Positions 11,171 to 22,698 of a stretch of DNA of 64,000 bases are shown piece after piece. The DNA comes from Coenobita brevimanus (Eukaryota; Arthropoda; Malacostraca; Decapoda; Coenobitidae): contig CM064681.1 of the NCBI GenBank assembly GCA_032717465.1, forward strand, positions 15,968,691 through 16,032,690. Direction: 5' to 3'. The notes beneath the pieces are model-generated. The model made no database searches and was not told the origin of the DNA. It saw nothing but the letters and a program-made list of their open reading frames with translations. Every line of letters starts with the position of its first letter. Position 1 is the stretch's first letter. The translations under genes were made by a program, and so were the position numbers.

Positions 11171-11704
11171 GTATAATGATTCTGGAATGTTAGCGATTCA
11201 TCGTGACCAGTCTGCCCAATTTTGCTCGTTTCGCACGATGGTACAATGCTTATTTCAGCTCTGTTTTTGTATAAAAACCAATTTACTCTTTTATCACATG
11301 TTTTTATGTTTGTAATAAATACATATCTAATTACTTTCATTGGTTTCCCAGACTTATAATACCATAGAAAACGTTAGAGGCTCAGACCACCTACAGAAAA
11401 CACGGTACCAGGTGTGACCAAGGCATACCTGTTTAGGGCAATTATGGACCCCGGGGAACAATATCTTCGTGACTGACCATTGTTTCTGACCAAAAGCGAA
11501 AGTTTTAGCAAAAAAAATTTGGGTCCAAAAATGGTCGGGACTGGGGGGTACCAGTGGTGAGAAAGTGGTCGGGACGGGGCGGGTTAAAGAACATACAAAA
11601 ACACTTTTCACGGGAAGGCACCCTCTTTTTAGTCTTTCAGTATGTTATGCATGTAACAATCCAAATCTAACAATTGCTCGATGCATAATTATACATCCAG
11701 AAGA
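11171..11704. other. No gene recognised
   Basis: Single-copy-looking sequence; the stretch 11540-11590 has a short internal repeat (gtcgggac). No domain recognised. Confidence 0.5.
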
Positions 11705-11793
11705 TCATAAACTAGAAAACAAAAATGTTCTAAAATGATTGTTAAGAAGTGAGAATGACAAAAGTGCACAGATAAAAGATGAAAAAAAGCACA

Positions 11794-11941
11794 GAAACAA
11801 TAGACCATTCAGGATGGGAGGAAATTTGGAGAAACAATAGACCATTCAGGGTGGGAGGAAATTTGGAGAAACAATAGACCATTCAGGATGGGAGGAAATT
11901 TGGAGAAACAATAGACCATTCAGGGTGGGAGGAAATTTGGA
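11794..11941. repeat. 37-bp tandem repeat x4 (left foldback arm)
   Basis: GAAACAATAGACCATTCAGG starts at 11794, 11831, 11868 and 11905. Units alternate between GGATGGGAGG and GGGTGGGAGG, so duplication was probably of a two-unit (74-bp) block. Confidence 0.97.
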
Positions 11942-11960
11942 GACCTATACTCATTACTAC

Positions 11961-12190
11961 ATTCCACCCTTTAGCCACAAACTTGTAGTTGGTGGAATGT
12001 TTCACCCTTTAGCCACAAACTTGTAGTTGGTGGAATGTTCCACCCTTTAGCCACAAACTTGTAGTTGGTGGAATGTTCCACCCTTTAGCCATAAACTTGT
12101 AGTTGGTGGAATGTTCCACCCTTTAGCCACAAACTTGTAGTTGGTGGAATGTTCCACCCTTTAGCCACAAACTTGTAGTTAGTGGAATGT
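11961..12190. repeat. 38-bp tandem repeat x6, each unit palindromic (foldback centre)
   Basis: CACCCTTTAGCC starts at 11965, 12003, 12041, 12079, 12117 and 12155. Each unit opens TTCCACC and closes GGTGGAA, so every unit can form its own hairpin. Confidence 0.97.
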
Positions 12191-12382
12191 AGTAGTGGGT
12201 ATAGGTCTCCTCATCTCCTCCCACCCTGAATGCACTCTTGGTTCTGTGCTTTTTTCATCTCCTATCTGTGCACTTTTGCCATTCCTACTTCTTAACAATC
12301 ATTTCAGAAGAAAAGTTTGTTTCTATTAACCATAGAATTAGTACTGAAATGGGCTCTATAGTGTGTAAGGAACCACAAAGTA

Positions 12383-13041
12383 CAATAAAAGCTCGATTAA
12401 GTGGAATGCATGGGGATTCTTCCATTCCAGATATGGAATTTTCTGGTTAACCAAATGTTTCTCTTTGAAATTTTTTGGGTGGTTAAACAAATGAAATAGG
12501 ACCAAACGTGGCTTTATTTCATAAAGTACATTATTCAGTATTAGATACAGTACAGATAAGATACAGCACTGGTACACTACAATACACAAAAGAGACAACA
12601 AAAGGAATTGTACAGGACTGAACACAAACCAGCAAACATTACCACAAATTATTTAAAGAAAAATTTAGCATATGTTATAGGCCAAAATAATTTTGAAAAC
12701 TTAGCTGCATACACTGCTTTATCCTGTACTGTACAGAACTAATTAAGAATTATAGGGGGATCATCAGGATCATGAGATGAGGATTCAGACAGTGGAGAAG
12801 GAGAAGAGGAAGGAACAAGGTCAGGAGCTGAAGAAGTGGAAGGAAGTGGGTCAGGAGCTGAAGAAGTGGAAGGAACTGGATCAGGACTGAAGTAGTAGAA
12901 GGAACAGGATCAGGAGATGAAAAAGTAGAATGAACTGGGTCCGGTATCCGGAATATTTTCGACCCCATGCCGGATCGAATTTGTGTTCCGGTTATACGGA
13001 TGTGCTGATGCACTGGATGCCGGTTAATCGAGCTTTTACTA
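12383..13041. mobile_element. Non-autonomous pogo/Tigger-like (Tc1-mariner superfamily) element
   Basis: The ends are inverted: left AATAAAAGCTCGATTAA from 12385 and, read on the minus strand, right AGTAAAAGCTCGATTAACCGG from 13040. Both are flanked by TA (12381-12382 and 13042-13043), the superfamily's target duplication. AGTAAAAGCTCGATTAACCGG-type ends are characteristic of pogo/Tigger families. At about 660 bp with no transposase or CENPB/DDE domain it is non-autonomous. The left end has decayed more (AGTGGAATGC instead of CCGGCATCC). Internally it holds a 30-bp degenerate repeat. Confidence 0.8.
12811..12940. repeat. 30-bp degenerate tandem repeat x4 inside the pogo-like element
   Basis: TCAGGAGCTGAAGAAGT-type units start near 12821, 12851, 12881 and 12910; one unit has lost a base. 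The minus-strand frame over this array (12750-13055) is a consequence of the repeat and is not called as a gene. Confidence 0.85.
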
Positions 13042-13043
13042 TA

Positions 13044-14510
13044 CGTTGTTTTCATTGATCAACCACCAGTTTGCCTGGCCGAACAGAATCAGCAACCACA
13101 GACAAGCAGCTGCTCCTGCAGGCTCATCCCATACAGTGAACCAATGCTTCCTTGCTGCTGACAGCACCTTGCCACAGCAAGGTGTAGGGAAATGTTTGGA
13201 GATTAGAGTCGTGGATGAATTCCACATTTGTGTCTCTTCATTTATTTAACAGGTGCAAAATAGTCGACTTCACTTTACCTCATAATTTCAGTACATGGTT
13301 ACCACCCAGCATTGCAAATGGTTTATTAGGTTAAGGGGGAACAGTTAGGTTTGTCACTCAGTGTAGTGGCAATTAATGTGGAAACATAGTAATTAAATGT
13401 GACAGGAAAGAAACGGAGATGAAGGGAAAAAGGAGGGCTGACACTGAGATAGAAAGAAAAAGGGGAAGGAAGAAGTAGGCAGCACTCCACGAAGTGTGCG
13501 AATGTTTGTTTCCACAACCTACCATCCCAAAATGTAGGTGAAAGTCAAGTTCACTAGCAATTCGTACCTAGATTAGGAAACCCATAGAGAAGTACTGCAC
13601 ATGACAGTTACATTCCATATATGAAAATAGAATTCTGTAAAGTGAATTTGGTAAAGATTACGGTCATGCTGAACATAAAAGATGTCTTTGGGGGTAAGTA
13701 AGCCAGTGATAAGACAGTGATGTAGCATGGAATTGTTCATGAAGTTAATGCAGTAAGAAAAATGCATTGGAATTCAATGCAAATATGAACAAATATGTCT
13801 TTAACTTTGTAAAAATTACCCTCACATGGGGCATCAGAAGTTGCATTACCAGTAGAATGCTAGTGATAAGACAGTGATATGTAAATGTACATAAAGTTAG
13901 TCCTGTGCGAAAAATACTTCGAAAAGTTATCAGTTAAGTAGAAATAAGTGAAATGAACTTAGTAAAAAAAAGTATGCTCATGGTATTTCAAAAAATATTT
14001 TTAGTGTAATAATAATTAACAATAAGACATTTAAGTAGCATAATACACTTCGTAAAATGTTGTGAGTAATTAAAAATAAGTGAAACAGTTCCTGTATATT
14101 AACAGAAATAGGAAGAGTCACCTTCGTATCAACCATAAGACACACAGACCTTCCAGAAGGCCTGTGTTTAGGACTGTAACAGACTTTCAAGATGATGCCG
14201 GAAATTTTCGTATTTTCCACACTTTGTTATTCCCACCTAACTAAAGATAATGCTTGCTGAGAGGGCCACATGGATCCCTCCTAAGCTGCAGGAGATATTG
14301 CATCAGTATGTCGGCTGCTGGTTTTTGTCGAGTACGGAGTGTTCTGTTTCTCTCAAAACCCCCCTTCCACCATCACCCAACCAGTTGGGAAGCTAGCGCA
14401 GCCGCCTGAGCGACACCATATATCGCCGAGTGAATTTTGACAGCATTGCCAAAGGGGAGAAGGTGGTAGTGAGGGGAAAACTGTTATATTTGGAAGACAT
14501 GACTCTGTCT
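13044..14510. other. No gene recognised
   Basis: AT-rich DNA without a recognised domain. The phrase tagtgataagacagtgat recurs at about 13703 and 13861, a minor local duplication. Confidence 0.5.
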
Positions 14511-15110
14511 CTCTGTAGTCTGTCTTTCTCTTCCCTACCTACCCTACTTTTTTTCAGTGTACCCTGCACTACTCTACCCTACCTTTCCCTACTCTACCCT
14601 GCCTTTCCTTACTCTACCCTGCTTTTCCCTGCCATGCTTTGGCTTTTCCTACTAACCCTACGTCTCTCCACCCTACCCTGTATCTCCCTACTCCATTCTT
14701 CCATTCCCTACCCTACCATGCCTTTTCACACCTTTCCCAACCCTACCTTGACTTTCCCTGGAAAGCTTTCCTTTCCCTCCATGAATCTTCATACCCAACC
14801 CTGCATACCCCAATTCACCCCTGTCTTTCCCTACCCTAACCTACCCTGCATCTCCTTACTTAACCCTGCCTATCCCTACCCCTTCCTTCCCTACCATGCT
14901 TTGGCCTTTCCTACCCAACCCTGTCTCTCGCTATTGTACCCTGCCTTTCCCTACCCTACCCTGCTTTGCCTCACTTTGCCATGCTTTGTTTTTCTCTGTG
15001 CCAAAGGCTGGAAGTCAGCAAGATTGTGCCCTCCAAGAAAAAATAAAGACAAGATAATAGAGAGCCCTACCCTACTTTCCCCTGCCATGGTTTGCCCTCC
15101 CTGCCGTTAC
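14511..15110. repeat. CCCTA/CCCTGCCTTT-rich degenerate simple repeat
   Basis: About 600 bp of variants of ctaccctgcctttccctacc. The long plus frame at 14430-15113 (Pro/Leu/Ser-rich) is purely compositional. A short block of the same composition recurs at 57393-57440. It is not the arthropod telomere unit (TTAGG). Confidence 0.85.
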
Positions 15111-15154
15111 TGAATTTGGGATGCCGTACTACAGTAGTAATGAATGTTATAAAA

Positions 15155-16235
15155 ATCATCATTATCATCATCCGGACCTCCTTTCCCACTCTAGGACAGG
15201 GTGAGGAGTAGCAACGTCCAGACAGCCCAAGTTTGCCCTATCCAGTGGGCCACGCTTCCATTCACTCATCATTTAAGCTCCCTGAATCCTGGCTCTATCT
15301 GACACGCCAAAAAACTTTCGCCACATTCTGTAGCTTCACATAAACGTATCCGATAGAGTCAATCCGAAAGCTGTCGCGTTAAAAAGGGGTGCCAAGTCCC
15401 TGATCATGCACTTCTTCTCACAACGTTCATCCAGCCAGCTCGGTCTCTCATCAGTCCCCAAGCCTTACCGACTTCCACACCTCTCTTCCTCACACACTCA
15501 TCCACCATATCCCTCCACCTTCTCCTTGGCCTACCTCTCCTCCTCCCGCCTTCAAATTCGCTCAGATATATCTTTTTCACCACTTTATTGTTATCCATTT
15601 TCTCCACATGACCATACCATCACCGTACATTCTCTTCGATTCTGGTGTCCAATGACTTCCTCACTCCTCTTCTTTCACGAATCACATTATTTCGTATCCT
15701 ATCCACTCTCTGCACTCCATATACATTCCTCAGCAGTCCCATCTCCACTGTTCTCACTCTTGACTTTTAATTCTCATGCTACATAGTCTCACGTCCATAT
15801 GTTAAAGTTGGCACTAACAATCCTTCTTGTAAGCCACGTGCAGCTGCAACACTCAAGCCTCTGTTTCTTATCAAGGACTTCATAGCACCAGCTACTTTCC
15901 GTCCTTGTGCCACTCTACTTTCCACTTCTTTGGCATGTTTTCCTCTCTTTTTTATCACTGTACCCAGGTATTTGAACTCTCTCGCCATTTCCAGTCTCTC
16001 TCCATTCACTGTAACATCACACTGGAAGTCATCTTCTCTCTCGTTTACCATCACTTTACTCTTTTCTACATTTACTCTCAAGGCACGATGTTCAAAGGCA
16101 TCAGCAAATCTCTGCATTAGTCTACCAAATTCTTGTCCAGTATTTGTAAGTAGCACTGCATCATCAGCATACAACAAATTTGAGATATTCCATCCATCAC
16201 CATTCATTACCAGTGCCATGCCATATACTGATTAC
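15155..16235 (-). pseudogene. RTE-type LINE relic (RT palm to C-terminus, 3' UTR and GAT-rich tail)
   Basis: On the minus strand, 16219-15779 carries LLYADDAVLLT (catalytic YADD), VNVEKSKVMV, EFKYLGTVI and PTLTYGRE. The frame then breaks and continues at 15607-15404 with KKIYLSEFEG and RRRGRPRRRWRDMVD, the RTE C-terminal signature. A 250-bp 3' UTR follows and ends in GAT-type trinucleotides (15155-15172), the tandem tail expected for RTE. It is 5'-truncated just upstream of the palm domain; stops lie in the 15608-15778 stretch. Different RTE family from the copy at 17119. Confidence 0.85.
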
Positions 16236-18607
<2,372 letters not shown>

Positions 18608-19191
18608 TGTAGTGCCACAAATTTAGTATTCATGTATGTGTTTAGAGGTACTGTAATTTCTAAGTTAGATAGGGTGTAATCTGAATACTAGTCTATAAAT
18701 TCCTGTCCTAAGTAATTTATATGTTAATGATTGATGTAGGGTTAACTTTATTTTTATATGTATACATCTCTGAATCTATGCATGGGTGATGTAATTGTGA
18801 GTGTTGAGCTATGGGAATTCCTCTGTCTGGTAGAGTAATGAATCACAGATGCGTGCGGCCTTTCTCCTTGTTTATGCGTCGTTGTTGGGTGCCAAGTTTA
18901 AACCTTAAACAGAATAATAATGGGTATGCAATTCTTTCCGTATCATAATTGTGAAATGCTTATTAATGAAGCTGCTTGAACCCAAATATGTAAGAGTAAT
19001 AGTCAAAAAGGCCAAAATAATGTCATTTGTGAGGATCTAATAGTCCCGTTTGCCTTAGCCGTCACTAGATGGCATAAGCTACCCCAAACTCAAGGCGGGA
19101 TAGTGGTCAATTCAGTATTTAAATTAAGTAAGGATTGAATCCCAAATTTTCCCCAATTCAGTCAAAAGTCCTAACGTCATGTGTACACTAC

Positions 19192-19201
19192 TATATAAAT
19201 A
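19192..19201 (+). promoter_or_regulatory. TATA box of the LTR promoter
   Basis: TATATAAATA lies about 580 bp into the LTR and is preserved at 26261-26270 in the 3' LTR. Transcription would be expected to start about 25-35 bp downstream, which would make U3 about 600 bp and leave a long R-U5 leader. Confidence 0.55.
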
Positions 19202-19286
19202 GTGAAGAGAATTAAAACCCACCATATTGCAAAAACACAATCTCATTTGATCTAGCAGTGGCGTCTCTTGCGTGCCCGAGAGGCCC

Positions 19287-19472
19287 ACTCGCTGCTCAGA
19301 CATCGTGTGTAACAGACGTTGGTTCAGGTGAGCTGTCCACATTCCTCCTTCCCCCCCCCCCTTTTTTTCCTTGTTTTTATCCTTACTTGGCGTGAACCAT
19401 ATGAAGTAATGTTGTTAAAAGCTTAACGTAGACTCGCTGCTCAGACATCGTGTGTAATAGACGTTGGTTCAG
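19287..19472 (+). repeat. Duplicated 41-bp motif flanking a possible leader intron
   Basis: ACTCGCTGCTCAGACATCGT and onward is present at 19287-19327 and again at 19432-19472 with one mismatch; both copies also occur in the 3' LTR. The first copy ends CAG|gtgagc (donor at 19328) and the second ends TTCAG, so splicing from the end of one repeat to the end of the other would be possible. Confidence 0.7.
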
Positions 19473-20621
19473 TCCCCAGACACCGTGACGTCGGAGTGTG
19501 CACGAGGCCTTCTCGTGGTATTGCCCATAGACTCGTCTTACATACACACTTACACTACCCATGAATTATTTTATAAACTGAATGTAGTAGAAATGGTATT
19601 ATTGATCTATCAGGTGAACTTCTTTTTTTGTAGATAAGGAATAGAAATTTGAGAAGTGATGTGATCATGTAACGGAAAGGCGAAATTCAAACTCATTAAC
19701 CGTTTTCTTTCTCTTATGTTAATATGTTAGAGAATTAGGAGCATGGAAGGGAACTTAGTGGTTGTGAGCAAATATGTGATTTTTGAGTTGTTCCTCGAGG
19801 CTAAACAAGCCCTAGTGATTATGTATTTTTGGTGATTATGCATTAATGATGATTATGAATTATTAATAATTATGAATTGATAGTGATTGTGAATTATAGT
19901 GAATTGCATAATGAGACTATACTATACAGACGAAACAGAACACGAGTGATATATTGTTTTTTGGTTTGAGGCTATGCCAGCCCGAAAAGACAACCCAAGC
20001 TCATAAATGTCCCAGTCTTGAGGCTATTGTCGAGCCCAAGAATAACCGACAAAAAAGAGTGAGGTACGATGACCTCAGAAATCGCTTGAATGTTCCAAAT
20101 TGTTTCGCCTGGTGACAATGTTGTATGAATGATCGCCCAAACCATGGTTTTAATGTACAACCCTTTTTCATATGACTTAAGGTCATGTAATTAAAAATGT
20201 CTGTCGATAACCAGTATAGAATTATTAAAGTAGAGTAAAGTATATGTCATTTTTTATACCCAATCAAGGGAATTATGTCCTCTCATGCCTAACTCACTCC
20301 CCTTCCAATTCAAGATTCCTCCGCTTTGGGAACGACGACCACACGTTGTACTGACTTAATCTCGACTCGGCCAAAAACTACAAACGCTACCAAAACTATC
20401 TTAATCAATTAACCTTTATCATACCAAGTCAAGATACCACCCCTGCCCCTTTTGTTTTACTGAAGTGAATTTTTCCATCAATCACAGAGGGGAGACTAAG
20501 TCGAGTACCATTTGTATTATCAATGGGTAAGTTGAACAGAACCAACAACCGGTAAGATTATAAATCCTAACATTACACTGATGGAACAATAGTGGTGGGA
20601 TTGTAAAATCCTGTCATTACA

Positions 20622-20641
20622 CTGGTGGCAATAGCGGTGGG
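20622..20641 (+). promoter_or_regulatory. Probable primer-binding site
   Basis: One base after the LTR end the sequence reads TGGTGGCAATAGCGG. TGG is the expected complement of a tRNA CCA end. The tRNA was not identified. Confidence 0.5.
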
Positions 20642-20711
20642 ATATTCATCGTTCCCCAATTAGTGGCGTTGGTGAGAAAGTGAAGGGAAGTGAATAGCAA
20701 AGAGAGTGAGA

Positions 20712-21236
20712 ATGTTAAGGGTAGCATTGGTTGGTCATTCCCAAATACCTCCGCAACTCTATGTTCAGGACATAGAGATTAGAATCTTTCGGGCAAGTGG
20801 AGGTAAGGTTAGGAATTTCTTTCAGAACTCTCGGTTTAATTCAGTATTGGAGTGGGAATGTGACCTTGTATTTTTGTGGATTGGAAGTAACGATTTTGAC
20901 CAAAATACTACCCCTCAAGAAATTTTTCATAGAATAAAGACTGTTACCAGGGAGCTGGAGAAACAATGCCACGCCAGGGTGATTGTTTGTCAAGTAGAAC
21001 CAAGAGTGTACCAGGGAGCAAGTGCTCCTATTTCATCTGAGGACTATAAAACAGTAAGGAACTCGATCAATAAGAAAATTCGCCGAAGCTTACCGAATCA
21101 AAACCTGCAATTTAACAAGGCTTACTATAGTTATAACCTAGCGGATGGAGTACACTGGAGAGGTGCAGTGAGAGAGCAAGTAGATGCCAAATTTGTCAGA
21201 ATTATCGAGTCCTACAGAGACAATGGAAGTGATTAG
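20712..21236 (+). CDS. SGNH/GDSL-hydrolase-like protein encoded upstream of gag
   Basis: The ATG at 20712 gives 174 residues, uninterrupted in an otherwise damaged element. The four SGNH blocks can be read in order at family spacing: block I VALVGHSQ with Ser10 (GHS in place of GDS), block II Gly30 in RASGGKV, block III LWIGSNDF (Gly58, Asn60), and block V DGVHW with Asp145-x2-His148. Hydrophobic strands precede each block (LVFLWIG, ARVIVCQVEPR). SGNH enzymes are small Ser esterases/lipases; comparable esterase domains are known in CR1-type LINE ORF1 proteins and some DIRS/Ngaro elements. It lies 82 bp before gag, between the PBS and gag. The role is unknown; membrane or lipid association during particle transport is speculative. 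No signal peptide or membrane segment is seen. An alternative is a degenerate SGNH-fold binding protein. Confidence 0.75.
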   Translation: MLRVALVGHSQIPPQLYVQDIEIRIFRASGGKVRNFFQNSRFNSVLEWECDLVFLWIGSNDFDQNTTPQEIFHRIKTVTRELEKQCHARVIVCQVEPRVYQGASAPISSEDYKTVRNSINKKIRRSLPNQNLQFNKAYYSYNLADGVHWRGAVREQVDAKFVRIIESYRDNGSD

Positions 21237-21318
21237 ACCTACTCAAAGGTAAAGAGAGAAAACATTTCAAAATTTAATTTTCTTTTTTGAGTAAGAGTAG
21301 AAGAAAATTAGGGTCACC

Positions 21319-22482
21319 ATGTCTCTGTATGGACAGTTGTTTGCTCAATCACAGCCGGAAGTTGATCGTCCGTCACAAGCGGGGAGAGATCATGTAACCA
21401 TTCAATTGGATGAGGCGGAGGAACAATTCGGTACTACAAATAGAACGTTGCCTTCACACTCGACCCCTTGTTCACACATTATGAATTCACGGCTCTCTCT
21501 CACAAAACCGCGCGATATTCCAATTTTGGAATTAAATCATCTTCAAGGGATAGAATTCACATCTCGCCTCGAAATGTTTTGTGAGGCAGTTGAACAACTT
21601 GATACCAGTCATGCAATCAGAATCCAGGTTACCAAAAGTCGAATGGGTTCCGAATTGGCCACTTTCATTCATAATTACCAAAAGAAACATTTTGCACTGT
21701 CATGGTCCGAGCTAAAAAAATTCTTGAGTGCGGAGTTTACCATCGAGTTGAGTGTAGATCGAGCCTGGCAAGAGCTAGAGAACATGACTTATGACCGGGA
21801 AGAATCACCCCAGGCGTTTGTACATAGGTTCATGTGTAAGCATGCGGCTCTTGAAACAAAGTTTCCAAAAGAAAAGTTTCTCTTGCGAGATAAACGAATT
21901 AAGAAGAAACTGTGGTATGGTCTTCCGCTTGAGTCTAGGGAAAAATTGGAAGGTTACCTTGATGATGGATATCCACTCCATAAATTCATTGACAGGATCG
22001 AAAATGAAAGGCAGCTTCTCGAAGAGAGGTACAGCACCCGAGTAAATGCAATGCCGGATAGGGACAATAAAAGTGAAGATCCCTCAAATACAAATGTAGT
22101 TGATACTCCACCAAGATCATCCCATGATAACCGTCAACTTGAGTCAGATAAGGAAGTGATTGAATTGAGAGCTCAATTAAGAGATTTGAAAACAAATTTA
22201 GAACAACTTACCCAAAAACAATCTACTCCTCCTGTAACACTGAGGAGAAAATATTGTAGTCATTGTCTGAAGAGTTCACACACGTTGCAAGATTGTTGGG
22301 CCAAACCACCACCAGGCCACTGTTTTGATTGCCATAGGTTGGGATGTCGTAGAGGCAGTCATGATTGCCCAGGTCGCATAAACCACAGCGCAGCGACGCG
22401 GAGCAATAACAGATTTTACCCACCCAGTCCAAATACGAGGCAGACCGCCACCCAAACAAAGTTCCCCCATCAGTCTATTTGA
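21319..22482 (+). CDS. gag polyprotein (capsid plus two zinc knuckles)
   Basis: 387 codons from ATG 21319 to TGA 22480-22482, unbroken. Residues about 70-240 carry a Retrotrans_gag-like capsid pattern (EFTSRLEMFCEAVEQL, SWSELKKFLSAEF, ESPQAFVHRF). A charged, probably helical segment lies at about 275-300. The nucleocapsid part has a canonical CCHC knuckle, CSHCLKSSHTLQDC (C-x2-C-x4-H-x4-C), followed by a second Cys/His cluster CFDCHRLGC...HDC with non-standard spacing. Gag packages element RNA into virus-like particles. The reading frame after the stop continues directly into the protease, so gag and pol are in one frame separated by a single UGA. Confidence 0.88.
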   Translation: MSLYGQLFAQSQPEVDRPSQAGRDHVTIQLDEAEEQFGTTNRTLPSHSTPCSHIMNSRLSLTKPRDIPILELNHLQGIEFTSRLEMFCEAVEQLDTSHAIRIQVTKSRMGSELATFIHNYQKKHFALSWSELKKFLSAEFTIELSVDRAWQELENMTYDREESPQAFVHRFMCKHAALETKFPKEKFLLRDKRIKKKLWYGLPLESREKLEGYLDDGYPLHKFIDRIENERQLLEERYSTRVNAMPDRDNKSEDPSNTNVVDTPPRSSHDNRQLESDKEVIELRAQLRDLKTNLEQLTQKQSTPPVTLRRKYCSHCLKSSHTLQDCWAKPPPGHCFDCHRLGCRRGSHDCPGRINHSAATRSNNRFYPPSPNTRQTATQTKFPHQSI

Positions 22483-22485
22483 CTA
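22480..22485 (+). promoter_or_regulatory. Candidate stop-codon readthrough site, UGA-CUA, between gag and protease
   Basis: The gag stop is TGA followed immediately by CTA, the core of the best-known leaky eukaryotic context. The same frame stays open for 71 codons and contains the protease active site 23 codons later. No frameshift is needed to make gag-PR. Confidence 0.5.
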
Positions 22486-22698
22486 ACCGCAGGTATAACA
22501 TCGCCCACAATAAGCGTCAGCGTGAGTAACAAGGTAGTGGAAGCTGTAGTTGATACAGGGAGTGGATATACCTTACTTAAAGAGGCCACTGCGAAGCGGT
22601 TAGGAACAGAAATAAACACGAGGAGAAATCCACCGAGATTACAGGGAGTCACAGGAGCGCCACTCCGTATCCTGGGTATGGTCAAAGTAGAGATTTGA
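22483..22698 (+). pseudogene. Aspartic protease (retropepsin) fragment, C-terminal part deleted
   Basis: In frame with gag after the UGA: VVEAVVDTGSGYTLL has the catalytic DTG (GAT at 22552) and a flap-like GVTGAPLRILG segment. The frame then hits TGA at 22696-22698 exactly where RT motif A begins in another frame. The ILG(L/M)D-type end of retropepsins and the RT fingers are missing, so a deletion removed the PR C-terminus, linker and N-terminal RT. It would process gag-pol in an intact copy. Confidence 0.8.

Larger units (their letters stand above)
11705..12330. mobile_element. Large foldback element with internal tandem arrays
   Basis: The outer arms are imperfect reverse complements: left 11705-11963 contains AATGATTGTTAAGAAG, AAAAGTGCACAGAT, AAAAAGCACAGAA, GGGTGGGAGGA, GAGACCTATAC and TACATTCCAC in order, and right 12186-12330 contains their complements in reverse order. 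The left arm holds four 37-bp units while the right arm holds one, so it has expanded asymmetrically. The centre is an array of six 38-bp units. No coding capacity. This is best described as a foldback (Galileo/FB-like in architecture only) or a complex MITE; no target duplication was identified. Confidence 0.8.
18608..20621 (+). repeat. 5' LTR of the SGNH-gypsy element (2014 bp)
   Basis: Starts TGTAGTGCCAC and ends CTGTCATTACA; the ends are imperfect inverted repeats (TGTAGTG/CATTACA). Homologous to 25675-27306. Unusually long for Ty3/gypsy. It contains a TATA box, a duplicated 41-bp motif and a candidate splice donor. Confidence 0.9.

Noticed and set aside
11794..12190. Regular 37- and 38-bp repeats resembling a CRISPR array
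   Set aside because: Units are contiguous with no unique spacers, lie in a foldback, and the DNA is eukaryotic.
13039..13227. 62-codon minus frame with a hydrophobic stretch
   Set aside because: No recognisable family, no splice or start context, partly overlapping the pogo-like element end.
14511..15110. Possible telomeric CCCTA-type repeat
   Set aside because: Irregular and not the TTAGG/CCTAA unit of arthropods; a degenerate simple repeat.
14430..15113. 227-codon plus-strand ORF
   Set aside because: Composition only (CCCTA-rich tract); no domain.
19124..19342. 72-codon minus frame present in both LTRs (also 26193-26411)
   Set aside because: Conservation is explained by LTR identity; no domain, and antisense to the leader.
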